DNA from: Phycisphaerae bacterium
Lineage (GTDB): Bacteria; Planctomycetota; Phycisphaerae; UBA1845; UTPLA1
NCBI GenBank assembly: GCA_030593565.1
Contig: JAUVGW010000002.1
Coordinates: 1-47,216 of the forward strand
Direction of reading: 5' to 3'
Length of the DNA stretch: 47,216 bases
Shown: one piece after another, positions 1 to 8,097 of the stretch
How the letters are laid out: every line of letters begins with the position of its first letter
Position numbering within the stretch: the stretch's first letter is position 1
Notes under the pieces: model-generated
The model's database searches: none
What the model was told of the DNA's origin: nothing
Seen by the model: only the letters and a program-made list of their open reading frames with translations
Translations under genes and position numbers: made by a program

Positions 1-51
1 GCTGTAGTCGAGACGACGAAGGACGATCGCGCTGTCCTTGATCAACGTCAC
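1..51 (-). CDS. recO: RecO, N-terminal fragment
   Basis: The minus strand opens with a GTG codon at 51 and reads VTLIKDSAIVLRRLDYS to the window edge. This matches the start of RecO, the recombination mediator that loads RecA at gaps with RecF and RecR. The GTG lies 5 nt past the TAG stop (57-59) of the CBS-domain gene, so the two are probably co-transcribed. Only 17 codons are visible, too short for the ORF track. The call rests on the typical N-terminal DSAIVLRRLDYS signature and on the frequent placement of recO next to ybeY/CorC/era genes. Confidence 0.72.
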   Translation of the reverse strand, partial: MTLIKDSAIVLRRLDYS

Positions 52-56
52 GGGGA

Positions 57-1316
57 CTAGTCGCCTTCCGCGGATGTCAGGACGTGAATCCGCAACCGGC
101 TGATGCTGCGCTCCTCGGCTTCCAGGATTTCAACCTTGACGTTGTCCGCCACGAAGTCCTCGCCGGCCGTGGGGATGTGACCGAGCACGCTGAATACGTA
201 GCCGCCGATCGTGTCGTAGTCATCGTCCTCCGGCAAGCTGGTCTCCAACTCCTCGTTTACTTCCTCGACGCGCACGCGTGCGTCGAACTCGACCGTCGCA
301 TCGTCAAGCCGCTTGATCGGAGGCGCCGGCGGTTGCTCATGCTCGTCGGTGATCTCGCCGACCAACTCCTCGAGGACGTCCTCGATCGTCACGAGCCCTT
401 CGGTTCCGCCATATTCATCCAGCACGATGGCCATGTGAACGCGATCCGCCTGAAACTCGCGAAGCAGCGACGCCAGGTCCTTCGTCTCGGGAACGAACGG
501 AACACTCCGCATCATCTCCTTCACCGAAAACGCGCCCGGATCATCGATTCGAAGCAGATCCTTCGCATACAACACGCCCACGATGTGATCCATCGTTTCC
601 TCGTAGACCGGAATCCGCGAATGCCCCGCCTCCACGATCAAGGCCCGGACCTGATCGTAGCTCGCATCAGACGCGATCCCGATCATATCCGTCCGCGGCG
701 TCATCACCTCGCCCGCGGACATCTCGTCCAGGTCCATCGCCGACTCGATCATCTCCTTCTCGGATTCGTCCACCGCCCCGGTGGTCTCGGCTTGACTCAC
801 CGCGTCGAGGATCTCACGTTCCATCGCCTCCGCACGGTTTTCTGTCTCGCGCGGAGCGCCGGCCAGGCGGCGGACGATCTCGTCGATGACATTCACCACA
901 ACCAACAACGGCAGCATCACCCGTCGCGACAACTCCAGCACCGGAAGCACACGGGCAATATACGCCTCACCGGCATGTCTGCCCCAGGCCGTCGGGATCG
1001 CCACTCCCACGACCACGAACCACACCGCGGATATCAACAGCGTCATAACGAACCGCGACCCGCCAAACCACGATTCGCCCCACGAAACCAGGAAACCCAC
1101 GGTCAAGACGAACAGCAGGAAAGCCAACTGCTGGTGAATCAACGCCGTCAAAACGTATTCGCGCTCGTGGCGGTCGAACTGCTCGACACCCTCGGGGCGT
1201 CCGGCACGCTTCATTGCAGCAATCAGCCGCGTCCGAGACGCCTCCCGCACTGAAACCAGGGCGGTCCCGAAGAACATCGCCGCCGCCGACCATAGAATGA
1301 CAAGGCATGCGTTCAT
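57..1316 (-). CDS. CorC/HlyC-family membrane protein with CNNM and CBS domains
   Basis: This 419-residue protein starts at ATG 1316 (MNACLVILW); the 36 residues the ORF track places before it overlap the upstream gene and are not membrane-like. An N-terminal CNNM/DUF21-type region with several hydrophobic segments (about residues 1-150) is followed by a cytoplasmic CBS pair, including the conserved [14 protein letters not shown] motif and [22 protein letters not shown]-terminal CorC/HlyC domain (about 335-415) contains [18 protein letters not shown]. Family members are linked to Mg/Co efflux or resistance; the hemolysin label is historical. It lies 19 nt after the nitrilase-like gene in an operon with ybeY and the HD phosphohydrolase, the usual context. 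The transported ion cannot be read from sequence. Confidence 0.9.
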   Translation of the reverse strand: MNACLVILWSAAAMFFGTALVSVREASRTRLIAAMKRAGRPEGVEQFDRHEREYVLTALIHQQLAFLLFVLTVGFLVSWGESWFGGSRFVMTLLISAVWFVVVGVAIPTAWGRHAGEAYIARVLPVLELSRRVMLPLLVVVNVIDEIVRRLAGAPRETENRAEAMEREILDAVSQAETTGAVDESEKEMIESAMDLDEMSAGEVMTPRTDMIGIASDASYDQVRALIVEAGHSRIPVYEETMDHIVGVLYAKDLLRIDDPGAFSVKEMMRSVPFVPETKDLASLLREFQADRVHMAIVLDEYGGTEGLVTIEDVLEELVGEITDEHEQPPAPPIKRLDDATVEFDARVRVEEVNEELETSLPEDDDYDTIGGYVFSVLGHIPTAGEDFVADNVKVEILEAEERSISRLRIHVLTSAEGD

Positions 1317-1335
1317 AGGAATCGATCCGCGCAGC

Positions 1336-2106
1336 TCACCCCGCGTGCTTCTCCGTGGGCTTGATGTCGGGAATCTGAAGGTCCGACCAGATGATGCCCG
1401 GCTCCCCTGGCTTCGCCGCAGCAACGATCTCCCCGCTGGAATCCACGATCATGCTCGCGCCGGGACACCTGATCTTGCGCGAACCATCCACAGTCGTAAC
1501 ATCCGCCAAGGCACCTGCCAAACCGCATCGTGCCGCGTGGTCCGCGACGCGCTGGCGAATCGACTCCGTGTCGATGTCCGGCTCGCCCGCGCCGTGGCCC
1601 CAGCACGTACATCCCAACACTAATCCCGCACCGGCATCGACCGCCGCGTCCCAGGACTCGCCGTCCAACAAGTCGTCACCGACCAACATCGCAAATCGCC
1701 CAAGCAGGATATCCGTTGCCGAGATCGTTTCACCTCGCGAGAACTGTCCCGCGGGGATCACCTCGAATCGCCGCTGCCGCTGATGCAATCGCAAGTCGCC
1801 GTCCCGATCAATCAAGACGCCCGCCACATACGGCCTGTCGGGACCGCGCTCCGCGAATCCCATCGCCACAAAAACGCCCCACTGGCGCGCGCGGAGACCG
1901 CACGCGGCCACGACGGGCCCCGCCGGCCGATCAGCGATCATCTCGTTCCCGCTCATCACCGCGAGCACGTCCCCAAACGCCGGCAGCAGGATCAGATCGG
2001 GTGCCGGATCCTGCTCAGCCGCCTCGTCGATCGCGAGCAGGGCGTGCTGAAACGTTACCGTCCGCCGGGCGGGATCGACAGCCAGCTGCACCACGGCGAT
2101 TCTCAT
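1336..2106 (-). CDS. nitrilase-superfamily fold protein, catalytic triad apparently lost
   Basis: A 256-residue protein starts at ATG 2106 (MRIAVVQLAVD), overlapping the ybeY stop by ATGA. It follows the carbon-nitrogen hydrolase pattern: MRIAVVQL at the N terminus, LILLPAFGD where the Glu segment (LPE) should be, GVLIDRDGDLRLHQRQRRFE where the Lys segment belongs, and RFAMLVGDDLLDGE where the Cys segment (ICYD) belongs. By eye the Glu is Ala, the Lys is replaced by Arg or Gln, and the Cys is Gly. The C-terminal PGASMIVDSSGEIVAAAKPGEPGII strand is intact. It therefore looks like a fold-preserving, catalytically inactive paralogue. Its ATGA coupling to ybeY suggests a role tied to translation or RNA quality control, which is inference only. 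Confidence 0.75.
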   Translation of the reverse strand: MRIAVVQLAVDPARRTVTFQHALLAIDEAAEQDPAPDLILLPAFGDVLAVMSGNEMIADRPAGPVVAACGLRARQWGVFVAMGFAERGPDRPYVAGVLIDRDGDLRLHQRQRRFEVIPAGQFSRGETISATDILLGRFAMLVGDDLLDGESWDAAVDAGAGLVLGCTCWGHGAGEPDIDTESIRQRVADHAARCGLAGALADVTTVDGSRKIRCPGASMIVDSSGEIVAAAKPGEPGIIWSDLQIPDIKPTEKHAG

Positions 2107-2648
2107 GTTCGACCTCCGCGCCTCGCTCGTCCGCCGTCCGCCCGGCGCGACGGTCCACGCGAGAACACCGGACCCCATCCCAGCAACGTCAGGATTTCAT
2201 CTTCACGTCGATGCATCAACGCGGCAGCCTCCACATCGTCGTCATCATACCCGCACAAGTGTAGACAGCCATGGACCACGTACAACAGCAGTTCGCCGCG
2301 CCAATCGGTCCCACGAGAACGAGCGCGACGCCGCGCCACCGATTTGCACGCCACCAACTGGCCGTCCACGCGGCCGGTTTCGGGTTTATCACGCAAGTCA
2401 AACGACAAAACGTCGGTTGCGGCGGTCTCCCCGGTCCATCGCTCGTGCTGGCGGCGCATCTCGGCCTCGCCAACCACGGCGATGTCCAGCCGGCCGCAGC
2501 CGAATCCCGCGGCTCGCAATGTCCGACGAGCCACGCGGCGAAGCTCGGCCGGCAATTCCTCCGAACAGCCCGAAACCGTGATCGTCAGCCGACGGTCGTC
2601 GGTGGTGGACGGATGTTCCCTGCCAGATTGCTCCTCGGATGTGCTCAT
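2103..2648 (-). CDS. ybeY: endoribonuclease YbeY (rRNA maturation factor)
   Basis: This 181-residue protein carries the YbeY (UPF0054) signature. YbeY is a zinc-dependent single-strand RNase in 16S rRNA 3'-end maturation and ribosome quality control. Visible features are TDVLSFDLRD (residues about 79-88) and the metal motif HGCLHLCGYDD. In the canonical H-x3-H-x5-H motif the third ligand is His; here it is Asp, within a DDDD run, so the metal site is altered. The ATG at 2648 overlaps the stop of the HD phosphohydrolase gene (ATGA), and the gene's own stop overlaps the next start in the same way. This indicates tight translational coupling and supports the chosen start. The C-terminal tail is Arg/Gly-rich and probably disordered. 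Confidence 0.9.
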   Translation of the reverse strand: MSTSEEQSGREHPSTTDDRRLTITVSGCSEELPAELRRVARRTLRAAGFGCGRLDIAVVGEAEMRRQHERWTGETAATDVLSFDLRDKPETGRVDGQLVACKSVARRRARSRGTDWRGELLLYVVHGCLHLCGYDDDDVEAAALMHRREDEILTLLGWGPVFSRGPSRRADGGRARRGGRT

Positions 2649-4936
2649 GCGGTACGAATATGGCGAACCGGGCTCTCTGGTTTCTTTTCTGGATAGGCAA
2701 TTCGACCATGATGAATGGCCCGCAGGCTTTTCACAAGGCTCTGTTCGACGCGCGACAGCTCCTTCAGCGTGATGTCACAGTCGTCGAATTGCCCGTCCAT
2801 CAACCGCGACATCACGATGTCATGAACCACGCTCTCGATGCGCCCCGGCGTCGGGTCCTGTAGCGCCCGCACCGCGCCCTCCACGCTGTCGCAAAGCATC
2901 AGGATGGCCGACTCGCGCGAGCGAGGCTTCGGCCCTGGATAACGAAACTCCGTGTCGCTGATTTCACGTCCGTTGCGACCGCTCGCCTTCGCCTCCTCCG
3001 TCGCGCGGGCGTGGAAATAGCGGACGACTGTCGTGCCGTGATGCTCCGGAATGAACTGGTGCAATTCCGGCGGCAGGCGATGCTCCCGCGCCAGCGCGAG
3101 CCCGTCCTTCACGTGCGCCAATATCACAAGCAGGCTCATCGTCGGCGCCAACCCGCGATGCGCATTGATGTTCGCCTGTTGATTCTCAATGAAGTAGTTC
3201 GGCTTGCATATCTTGCCGACGTCGTGGTAGTACGCCCCGACCCGCACCAACAGCCCATTCGCGCCAATCTCCTCCGCCGCCGTCTCCGCCATGCTTCCGA
3301 GCAGGTGACTGTGCTGCCACGTTCCGGGCGCCTTCTCGATCAGTTGCCGTAACAGCGACTTGCTGGTATCCGCCCATTCCAACAACGTCAGGCTCGTCGT
3401 GATGCGAAACGCCCTCTCGATCACAGGTAGCAACACGAGCACGATCCCGGCCCCCGCCAACGTCGCAAACGCGGCGATTCCCGATTGCACGATAATGAAA
3501 CCAAACTCCTGCTGCTGCGTCAGGCCGACAAACATCGTGCTGATCGCCGCGACTACGCCCGTGATGGCGCCCACCACCAACATCTTCAAACGAGTGCGAA
3601 CCTCCCGCAGGAGCAGCACGATCACCGATCCAACCGCTAGGAAAACCACCAGCACGCTCAGCGGCGCCTCCAATGCGACAACCGTTAAGAGCGCCAACGC
3701 CGCCGCGCCTCCGATCGCGAACCGCTGCGTGTAGGCAATCGTCAGGATCGCCGCCGTCATCGTGATCGTCACCACGCTCCACATCGGGGACGATCCAACA
3801 CCACTCAGCATGAACCGCGCTGCCAGCAACATCAATAGCAGCAGCCCCGCCAACGCCAGCGAGCGAGCAGGTTTCCGCACGACGCGCGGTTGCGTGAGCG
3901 CCGTATGGACCGCAAGCCCGATCGTCACCAGAAGCAACACGCCCATCAGGCCCAGCCGCTTATATAGCCACTGACTTCGTAGCGACGGATCCTTGTTCCG
4001 TTTCTTCAGATATGCCTCGTGCTCCGCCTCCAACAATGCGAATTCCGCGGGATCGAGTATCCCGGCCTTGACCAGACGATCCCCCGGCTTGTAGGAATCC
4101 TTCGCTGGTTCCAGCACAGCAAGTTCGGCCTCGATTCGAGCCCGCGTCGCTTCGCGGTCAAACACGAATACAGACCGGTAAACCCCCGGCTCCGGGACAA
4201 TCGCACGCTCAACGATTGGTACTAGCGCTCCCGTGATCTGCGGCGCGAACAAGTACTGCACAAGGTCTTCCGCCAACCGCTTCACATGGTCCGGATTGAT
4301 CGCGTACGTCACCCGCTCCTTGGGAACCGCCGAGAACTTCCCACTCCCGGGGTCTACCATGACCTCGCTCGCCGTGCTGCGCACGTCCCGATCAAGATCG
4401 AGCTCTGCCTTCTCGATCATGATCTCACGCGCCACCCGCTGCGCGATGCTGTCGACCTTGCGCCGAAACTGCTCACTCCCTGCGTCGTCCGTCAGCGCCC
4501 GAAAAACCTCGAACGCCTCCGGTTCCAGCGGGCACCGCTCGCCATACGCCTCGACATACTTCTCGTAGTTCTCCGCTGCCTTCACCGCGGCGTGCAAGTC
4601 ACGAAACTCCGCCTGAATCTGATCCACCAAGGCCTGATTCAATCGGAAGTAGTTGGGAACGACCTGTTGGGCTTCTTTCAGCTCCTCCTGCGTACGGCTC
4701 TCATTCACGCGCTCGAATCCCACACGGGACAGCACCGTCTGCGTCAACCGCATCTGGACCGTATAGGGGAGCCGCTCGTCCCCGGACAGCACGATCAGCG
4801 TCGCGCACGCCCAGAACACGGTCGCGATGATCGCCGGCCACGTGGCCAGACGCCGGAGCCGTTCCCACAGCTTCACCTGCCCGTCAGCTTGACGCCGACG
4901 CGCGTCGCCTTGCCTTGTCGAGCGGAATTGGGCCAA
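2645..4936 (-). CDS. PgpH-type 7TM HD-domain phosphohydrolase (probable c-di-AMP phosphodiesterase)
   Basis: A 763-residue membrane protein with the layout of the 7TMR-HDED/HDIG family (PgpH). An N-terminal transmembrane helix (about 30-50) precedes an extracytoplasmic domain (about 55-320) with charged helices. Some seven membrane segments (about 330-510) lead into a cytoplasmic HD domain. The HD domain shows APGTWQHSHLLGSMAETAAE, the metal-binding YYHDVGK, IPEHHGT and LMLCDSVEGAVRAL. Characterised PgpH proteins hydrolyse the second messenger c-di-AMP; whether this organism makes it is not shown here. It is the first gene of the operon with ybeY, and phoH, which often precedes it, is absent from the flank. 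The start at ATG 4936 fits the membrane topology. Confidence 0.88.
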   Translation of the reverse strand: MAQFRSTRQGDARRRQADGQVKLWERLRRLATWPAIIATVFWACATLIVLSGDERLPYTVQMRLTQTVLSRVGFERVNESRTQEELKEAQQVVPNYFRLNQALVDQIQAEFRDLHAAVKAAENYEKYVEAYGERCPLEPEAFEVFRALTDDAGSEQFRRKVDSIAQRVAREIMIEKAELDLDRDVRSTASEVMVDPGSGKFSAVPKERVTYAINPDHVKRLAEDLVQYLFAPQITGALVPIVERAIVPEPGVYRSVFVFDREATRARIEAELAVLEPAKDSYKPGDRLVKAGILDPAEFALLEAEHEAYLKKRNKDPSLRSQWLYKRLGLMGVLLLVTIGLAVHTALTQPRVVRKPARSLALAGLLLLMLLAARFMLSGVGSSPMWSVVTITMTAAILTIAYTQRFAIGGAAALALLTVVALEAPLSVLVVFLAVGSVIVLLLREVRTRLKMLVVGAITGVVAAISTMFVGLTQQQEFGFIIVQSGIAAFATLAGAGIVLVLLPVIERAFRITTSLTLLEWADTSKSLLRQLIEKAPGTWQHSHLLGSMAETAAEEIGANGLLVRVGAYYHDVGKICKPNYFIENQQANINAHRGLAPTMSLLVILAHVKDGLALAREHRLPPELHQFIPEHHGTTVVRYFHARATEEAKASGRNGREISDTEFRYPGPKPRSRESAILMLCDSVEGAVRALQDPTPGRIESVVHDIVMSRLMDGQFDDCDITLKELSRVEQSLVKSLRAIHHGRIAYPEKKPESPVRHIRTA

Positions 4937-5617
4937 AACTCACACCACCTGCCTTGCCGCCATTCACGGCACCGGATCACCCCTCAGCCACCTCGGCGGC
5001 AGGATGAACCGCCATCCTTCCAGCGGACGAACGTCATTATACCCTGCATTGCACACGACCGATTCCTTCACCAATCGCGCCAGTCAACCGTTGCCGCCCT
5101 CAATCCCCAGCGAGCCGGGCCGTCCCCGGCCCGGTCCCCGCCCCCCGATCCCCTTTAACTGCGACCGAAGTCCGCGCTCTCGAATCCTATCGCCAGCCAG
5201 ACAATACCGCCTGACGTATTTCGCGAGAACACCCGATAACGGATGGCCTGTGCCCAGTAGCGTGTGGCCACCGTTCACCCAATGTTCACCGCACGATGTC
5301 GACCCAAAACTGGCTCAACGCGCATAACCATCACATTGACAGCGATTTAGACGCGTCGGCTTCCACTCGCCACTGCCTCACTTCAACCACCTACTCCATA
5401 CAACACAATCCCTACAACCCCATCCTGGAAACCACCGTCCAGGAATCAGGCCCCCCGCCATCGCCCAAAGCCCGCCGACATTGAGCGGTGGTTCCTCGGA
5501 CACCACCGGCACGAAGCGTGCCCCTGAACAGGCTGACCGCGGCACCGAGCCACGCAGGACCGAAACCTCGGCTGCCGCATCCCGACTGCAACCGACAGGA
5601 TCCACGGAGTGTGCCAC
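4937..5617. other. gene-poor region upstream of the pgpH operon
   Basis: No convincing gene is seen in these 680 bases; the ORFs here are low-complexity Pro/Arg/Ser reads. The region holds the possible -10 box at 5036-5041 and one perfect hairpin at 5115-5134 (CCGGGCCG / CGGCCCGG, 4-nt loop) without a T-run. Confidence 0.6.
5036..5041 (-). promoter_or_regulatory. possible -10 element for the pgpH-ybeY operon
   Basis: The minus strand reads GGGTATAATGAC, a perfect TATAAT about 100 nt upstream of the pgpH-like start. No good -35 hexamer is seen at 16-18 nt, so this is a weak promoter call based on the -10 box and position. Confidence 0.35.
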
Positions 5618-5788
5618 GTGAAGCCCATCACTCAACAGTCCAACTGGACCGGCCGCCTGATCTGCTGGGCCATCGCCTTGATCGGCTTGATCCTCGTGGC
5701 ATCAGTCACAACCGACGCCGGCTTTCCTACGCCGAATCCCAGCTCTACGTTCGCCGAACCGACCTTCGCCGCAGTGATGCCGGACTAG
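5618..5788 (+). CDS. small 56-residue protein with one hydrophobic segment
   Basis: A GTG start at 5618 is preceded by GGAG with 7 nt spacing and opens 56 codons ending in TAG. The product begins VKPITQQSNWTGRL, has a single hydrophobic stretch ICWAIALIGLILVASV (about residues 15-30), then a Thr/Pro/Ser/Ala-rich tail (FPTPNPSSTFAEP). It looks like a small secreted or single-pass membrane peptide. I do not recognise a family. Support is the ribosome-binding site, the hydrophobic pattern and the charge just before the membrane segment; no homologue is known to me and the ORF could be chance. Confidence 0.4.
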   Translation: MKPITQQSNWTGRLICWAIALIGLILVASVTTDAGFPTPNPSSTFAEPTFAAVMPD

Positions 5789-5866
5789 TGCATCGCCGAT
5801 CTTACCCTCCAAGCCATCCCAAACCCCCTCGTGGCGCCACCATCTCGCTTATGGGGAGCAACTGTC

Positions 5867-5966
5867 GCACCGACATCTGTGGCACCGGCGTCTGTGGCAC
5901 TGGCGTCTCGCCGGTGGGACCACAGGCAGGCCCGTGCCACAGTTTGGTTGCCGCGAAGGCCGACCT
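5867..5966. repeat. dispersed GTGGCACCGGCGTC repeat
   Basis: Sequence beginning TGTGGCACCGGCGTCTGTGG and ending near GTGCCACAGTTTGGTTGCCG recurs in variant form at 20211-20246 and 20455-20500 (GTGCCACTGTTTGATCGTCG). It contains internal GGCGTCTCGCC-type palindromes. It is intergenic in all three places and is probably a non-coding dispersed element; the in-frame reading of the ORF track through it is a shadow. Confidence 0.6.
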
Positions 5967-6038
5967 GCGCCACAATCCCACGAAGAAACTGGTTGCCCCG
6001 ACTCGGCACACGCCGCAGGAAACTCGGAACGAACGAGC

Positions 6039-6827
6039 ATGAAGATCATCACCCTCACGACCGACTTCGGTCAAGCGGACCACTACATCGCCTGCATGAA
6101 GGGCATCATCTTCCAACTTGCGCCCGCAGCCAAGATCATCGACGTCACGCACATGCTCCAACCTCACGATGTCGTCCATGCCGCCTTCGTCCTTCGCCAG
6201 ATCTTCGACCACTTCCCGGAGGGCTCCATCCATATTGCCGTCGTCGACCCCGGCGTCGGCACGGCCCGACGGTTGCTCGCCATTTCCTATGAAGGCCAAC
6301 TCATTCTCGCACCGGACAACGGACTCGTCACACTCGTCCACCGGGACTTCGAGATGGAGGAACTCCGGGCCATCGAGAACACGCGCCTCTTCCGACCCGA
6401 AATCAGCACCACCTTCCATGGACGAGACATCCTTGCCCCGGTGGCCGGTCACCTCGCACAGGGCATGGCCATTGAAAACGTCGGCCCGACCGTCGATCAA
6501 CTCGAAATCCTCAACCTCGACGAACCGACGGCAACACCGGCCGGCGGTATCGAAGGCCAGGTCCTCTACGTCGACCGCTTTGGCAACCTCATCTCGAACA
6601 TCAGCTTAGCGGACATCGATGCCGTCGCGGGCGATGCCATCGACAACCTCAGCGTGCATGTCGGGCCGCTCCGGGTCGGCCAGCTTCACAACACCTACGC
6701 CGACATGCCCCCCGGCGAAATCGTCGCCATCATCGGCTCCACAGGCATGTTGGAAATCGCCATCAACCAGGGCAACGCCGCCGAACAACTCCGAGCCGCA
6801 CCAGGCACCGTCATCGTCGTTCGCTGA
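6039..6827 (+). CDS. SAM hydrolase (adenosine-forming), DUF62 family
   Basis: This 262-residue protein belongs to the DUF62/SAM hydroxide adenosyltransferase family, which hydrolyses S-adenosyl-L-methionine to adenosine and methionine and is related to fluorinases and chlorinases. The start at ATG 6039 (MKIITLTTDFG) is chosen because homologues begin with this TTDFG strand; the preceding 35 residues of the ORF come from a dispersed repeat. Motifs include TTDFGQADHYIACMKG, VDPGVGTARR, APDNGL, FHGRDILAPVAGHLA and the C-terminal VDRFGNLISNI / IGSTGMLEIAINQGNA. Length is normal. No halogenase-type loop is apparent. The TGA stop lies inside the first unit of repeat array 1 (TGAGCC). It is the only metabolic gene in this part of the window. 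Confidence 0.9.
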   Translation: MKIITLTTDFGQADHYIACMKGIIFQLAPAAKIIDVTHMLQPHDVVHAAFVLRQIFDHFPEGSIHIAVVDPGVGTARRLLAISYEGQLILAPDNGLVTLVHRDFEMEELRAIENTRLFRPEISTTFHGRDILAPVAGHLAQGMAIENVGPTVDQLEILNLDEPTATPAGGIEGQVLYVDRFGNLISNISLADIDAVAGDAIDNLSVHVGPLRVGQLHNTYADMPPGEIVAIIGSTGMLEIAINQGNAAEQLRAAPGTVIVVR

Positions 6828-7037
6828 GCCGTGTTCTGTGAGCACGACGCACCAAACCGAGCCGTGTTCTGTGAACACGGTGCACCAAACCGAGCCGTGT
6901 TCTGTGAACACGGTGCACCAAACCGAGCCGTGTTCTGTGAACACGACGCACCAAACCGAGCCGTGTTCTGTGAACACGGTGCACCAAACCGAGCCGTGTT
7001 CTGTGAACGCGGTGCACCGCCTTCACAGAAGGCGGCT
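6826..7037. repeat. REP-like array 1: six tandem palindromic units
   Basis: Six head-to-tail units begin at 6826, 6859, 6892, 6925, 6958 and 6991, with a 33-bp period. Each unit carries the hairpin CCGTGTTCTGTGAACACGG (8-bp arms, TGT loop) or a near copy, then a CACCAAACC-type linker. The last unit runs through the palindromic junction CGGTGCACCG into an opposite-facing hairpin CCGCCTTCACAGAAGGCGG (8-bp arms, ACA loop). The cores TTCTGTGAA and TTCACAGAA are reverse complements, so the terminal pair is a nested palindrome of BIME/REPIN type. The array fills the gap between the SAM hydrolase and the sigma factor gene. The 33-bp period equals 11 codons and produces artefactual ORFs on both strands. 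Confidence 0.9.
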
Positions 7038-7106
7038 GTAAAACAAAACCCGGCTCAAACTCGCACTTTTTTTCAACAAACTTGAAAGAACCGCCCGGAA
7101 TGCGGA
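7038..7106 (+). promoter_or_regulatory. conserved leader of the sigma factor / kinase operon (copy 1)
   Basis: The sequence from the array end to the sigma gene resembles 10820-10890 upstream of the LuxR-type gene. Shared blocks, in order, are AACCCGGCTC, a T-rich TTTTTCAA, and TGAAAGAACCGCCC followed by a GCGG. Conservation of the TGAAAGAACC block at a similar distance from two regulatory genes suggests a shared promoter or operator, possibly for an ECF factor. The similarity is visible by eye; the function is inference. Confidence 0.55.
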
Positions 7107-7123
7107 AACATTACAATAGAGCC

Positions 7124-7744
7124 ATGCCGACCAGAACGAGCACAACCCTGCTGAACGGACTCCTCGATCCCCGTGACGACCGAGCGTGGCAGCGATTCTA
7201 CTCCCGTTACACACCAATGCTGCTGTCCTACGCCAAACGCGTCGGCCTCTCCGACGCCGATGCACAGGAGGTCGTCTCGAAAACACTGGCCACGTTCGTC
7301 CGGAAATATGCCGCCGGCCGATACGACCGCCAAAAAGGACGACTCAAGTCCTGGCTCGGCGGCATCATTCATAAGAAGATTCTCAGGCAGCGAGCCCGCC
7401 GCCCCATGGCGTCACTCGACGCAGCGCAGGGCGACGGCCGCCCCCATCTGCCCGAGCCCGCCGCGCCGGACGGCACAGACGAGGCCTTCGAACGTGAGTG
7501 GCAACTCGATATCCTCAACCAAGCCCTCATCATCCTGCGCCGAGACATCGATCCCAACACCTATCAGGCCTTCGACCTCTATGCCCTCAAGGACTGGCCC
7601 GTCAAGAAGGTCGCTGCGTTCCTCGGCATGACGCCCAACGCCGTCTACATCAGCAAGAGCCGAACGCTCGAAAAGCTTCGCGAACTCACCCAACGCCTCA
7701 TCGACGAGGAGGACGAACCGCGCCGTGCGATGCCTGAACAATGA
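7124..7744 (+). CDS. ECF-type RNA polymerase sigma factor, kinase-operon type
   Basis: A 206-residue sigma-70-family protein from ATG 7124 (MPTRTSTTLL); the upstream TTG proposed by the ORF track falls in the conserved leader. Region 2 is recognisable as WQRFYSRYTPMLLSYAKRVGLSDADAQEVV followed by KSWLGGIIHKKI. Region 4 is YQAFDLYALKDWPVKKVAAFLGMTPNAVYISKSRTLEKLREL, a helix-turn-helix that would contact the -35 element. No region 3 and no long N-terminal region are present, as expected for ECF factors. It overlaps the downstream zinc-finger gene by 20 nt and precedes a membrane Ser/Thr kinase. Planctomycetes commonly pair ECF factors with such kinases, so regulation by phosphorylation or by the zinc-finger protein is plausible. 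Control by the shared leader sequence is possible. Confidence 0.88.
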   Translation: MPTRTSTTLLNGLLDPRDDRAWQRFYSRYTPMLLSYAKRVGLSDADAQEVVSKTLATFVRKYAAGRYDRQKGRLKSWLGGIIHKKILRQRARRPMASLDAAQGDGRPHLPEPAAPDGTDEAFEREWQLDILNQALIILRRDIDPNTYQAFDLYALKDWPVKKVAAFLGMTPNAVYISKSRTLEKLRELTQRLIDEEDEPRRAMPEQ

Positions 7745-7976
7745 ACAACTCGAACGCCTGGCCGCCGCGCCGGACGACACCGCCAACACGAGCCCGCTCG
7801 CCCACACCCGCGGCTGCGAAGCTTGTCGACGGAAGCTCGAGCGCGTCCGAACCGACGCGACCCTCGTCGCAGACATCCGCGAACTCCGCGAGCGCCGTGC
7901 GAAGGTCAAGCCCATCCAGGACGAAATGACCGACACCGACGGCAGAATTGTCGCGCCGCCCCAACATCCGGTATGA
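7725..7976 (+). CDS. small zinc-finger protein, putative anti-sigma or adaptor
   Basis: An 83-residue ORF starts at GTG 7725 inside the end of the sigma gene, with GAGGAGG about 12 nt upstream. It reads LNNEQLERLAAAP..., a pattern common at the start of anti-sigma zinc-finger proteins, then LAHTRGCEACRRKLERV, an H-x3-C-x2-C zinc motif. The C-terminal half is charged and probably helical, and there is no transmembrane segment. Translational coupling to the sigma factor and the motif point to a ZAS-like partner that may also link to the kinase encoded next. The low complexity of the tail leaves the exact function open. Confidence 0.65.
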   Translation: MRCLNNEQLERLAAAPDDTANTSPLAHTRGCEACRRKLERVRTDATLVADIRELRERRAKVKPIQDEMTDTDGRIVAPPQHPV

Positions 7977-8097
7977 TTGCGCAGCAAATCGGATGCGTGG
8001 GTGCCCCGCCCTTTGCGCAGCAAAGGGTGGGAATCCCTAGTGCGAAAATGAAAATCCCTTCTCGCACCTTCCTTGGAGCCTGGAAAGAATCGGGAAC
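7977..8097. repeat. short intergenic region with a CCCTTTGC hairpin
   Basis: The 121-nt gap between the zinc-finger gene and the kinase contains a perfect hairpin at 8009-8027 (CCCTTTGC, GCA loop, GCAAAGGG) within a GGGTGCCCCGCCC context typical of a dispersed element. Just before the kinase ATG the sequence GGAAAGAATCGGGAAC is present, which supplies a weak ribosome-binding site and loosely recalls the GAAAGAACCG block of the upstream leader. Confidence 0.45.

Noticed and set aside
84-1253. 389-aa plus-strand ORF opposite the CBS-domain gene
   Set aside because: His/Arg-rich composition and full overlap with a well-supported minus-strand gene.
5488-6042. 184-aa plus-strand ORF before the SAM hydrolase gene
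   Set aside because: Composition is Arg/Pro/Ser-rich and the second half translates a dispersed repeat (GTGVCGTGVSPVG).
6826-7037. CRISPR array
   Set aside because: The 33-bp units follow one another directly with no unique spacers, contain perfect internal hairpins and recur next to a RAYT, so they are REP-like repeats.
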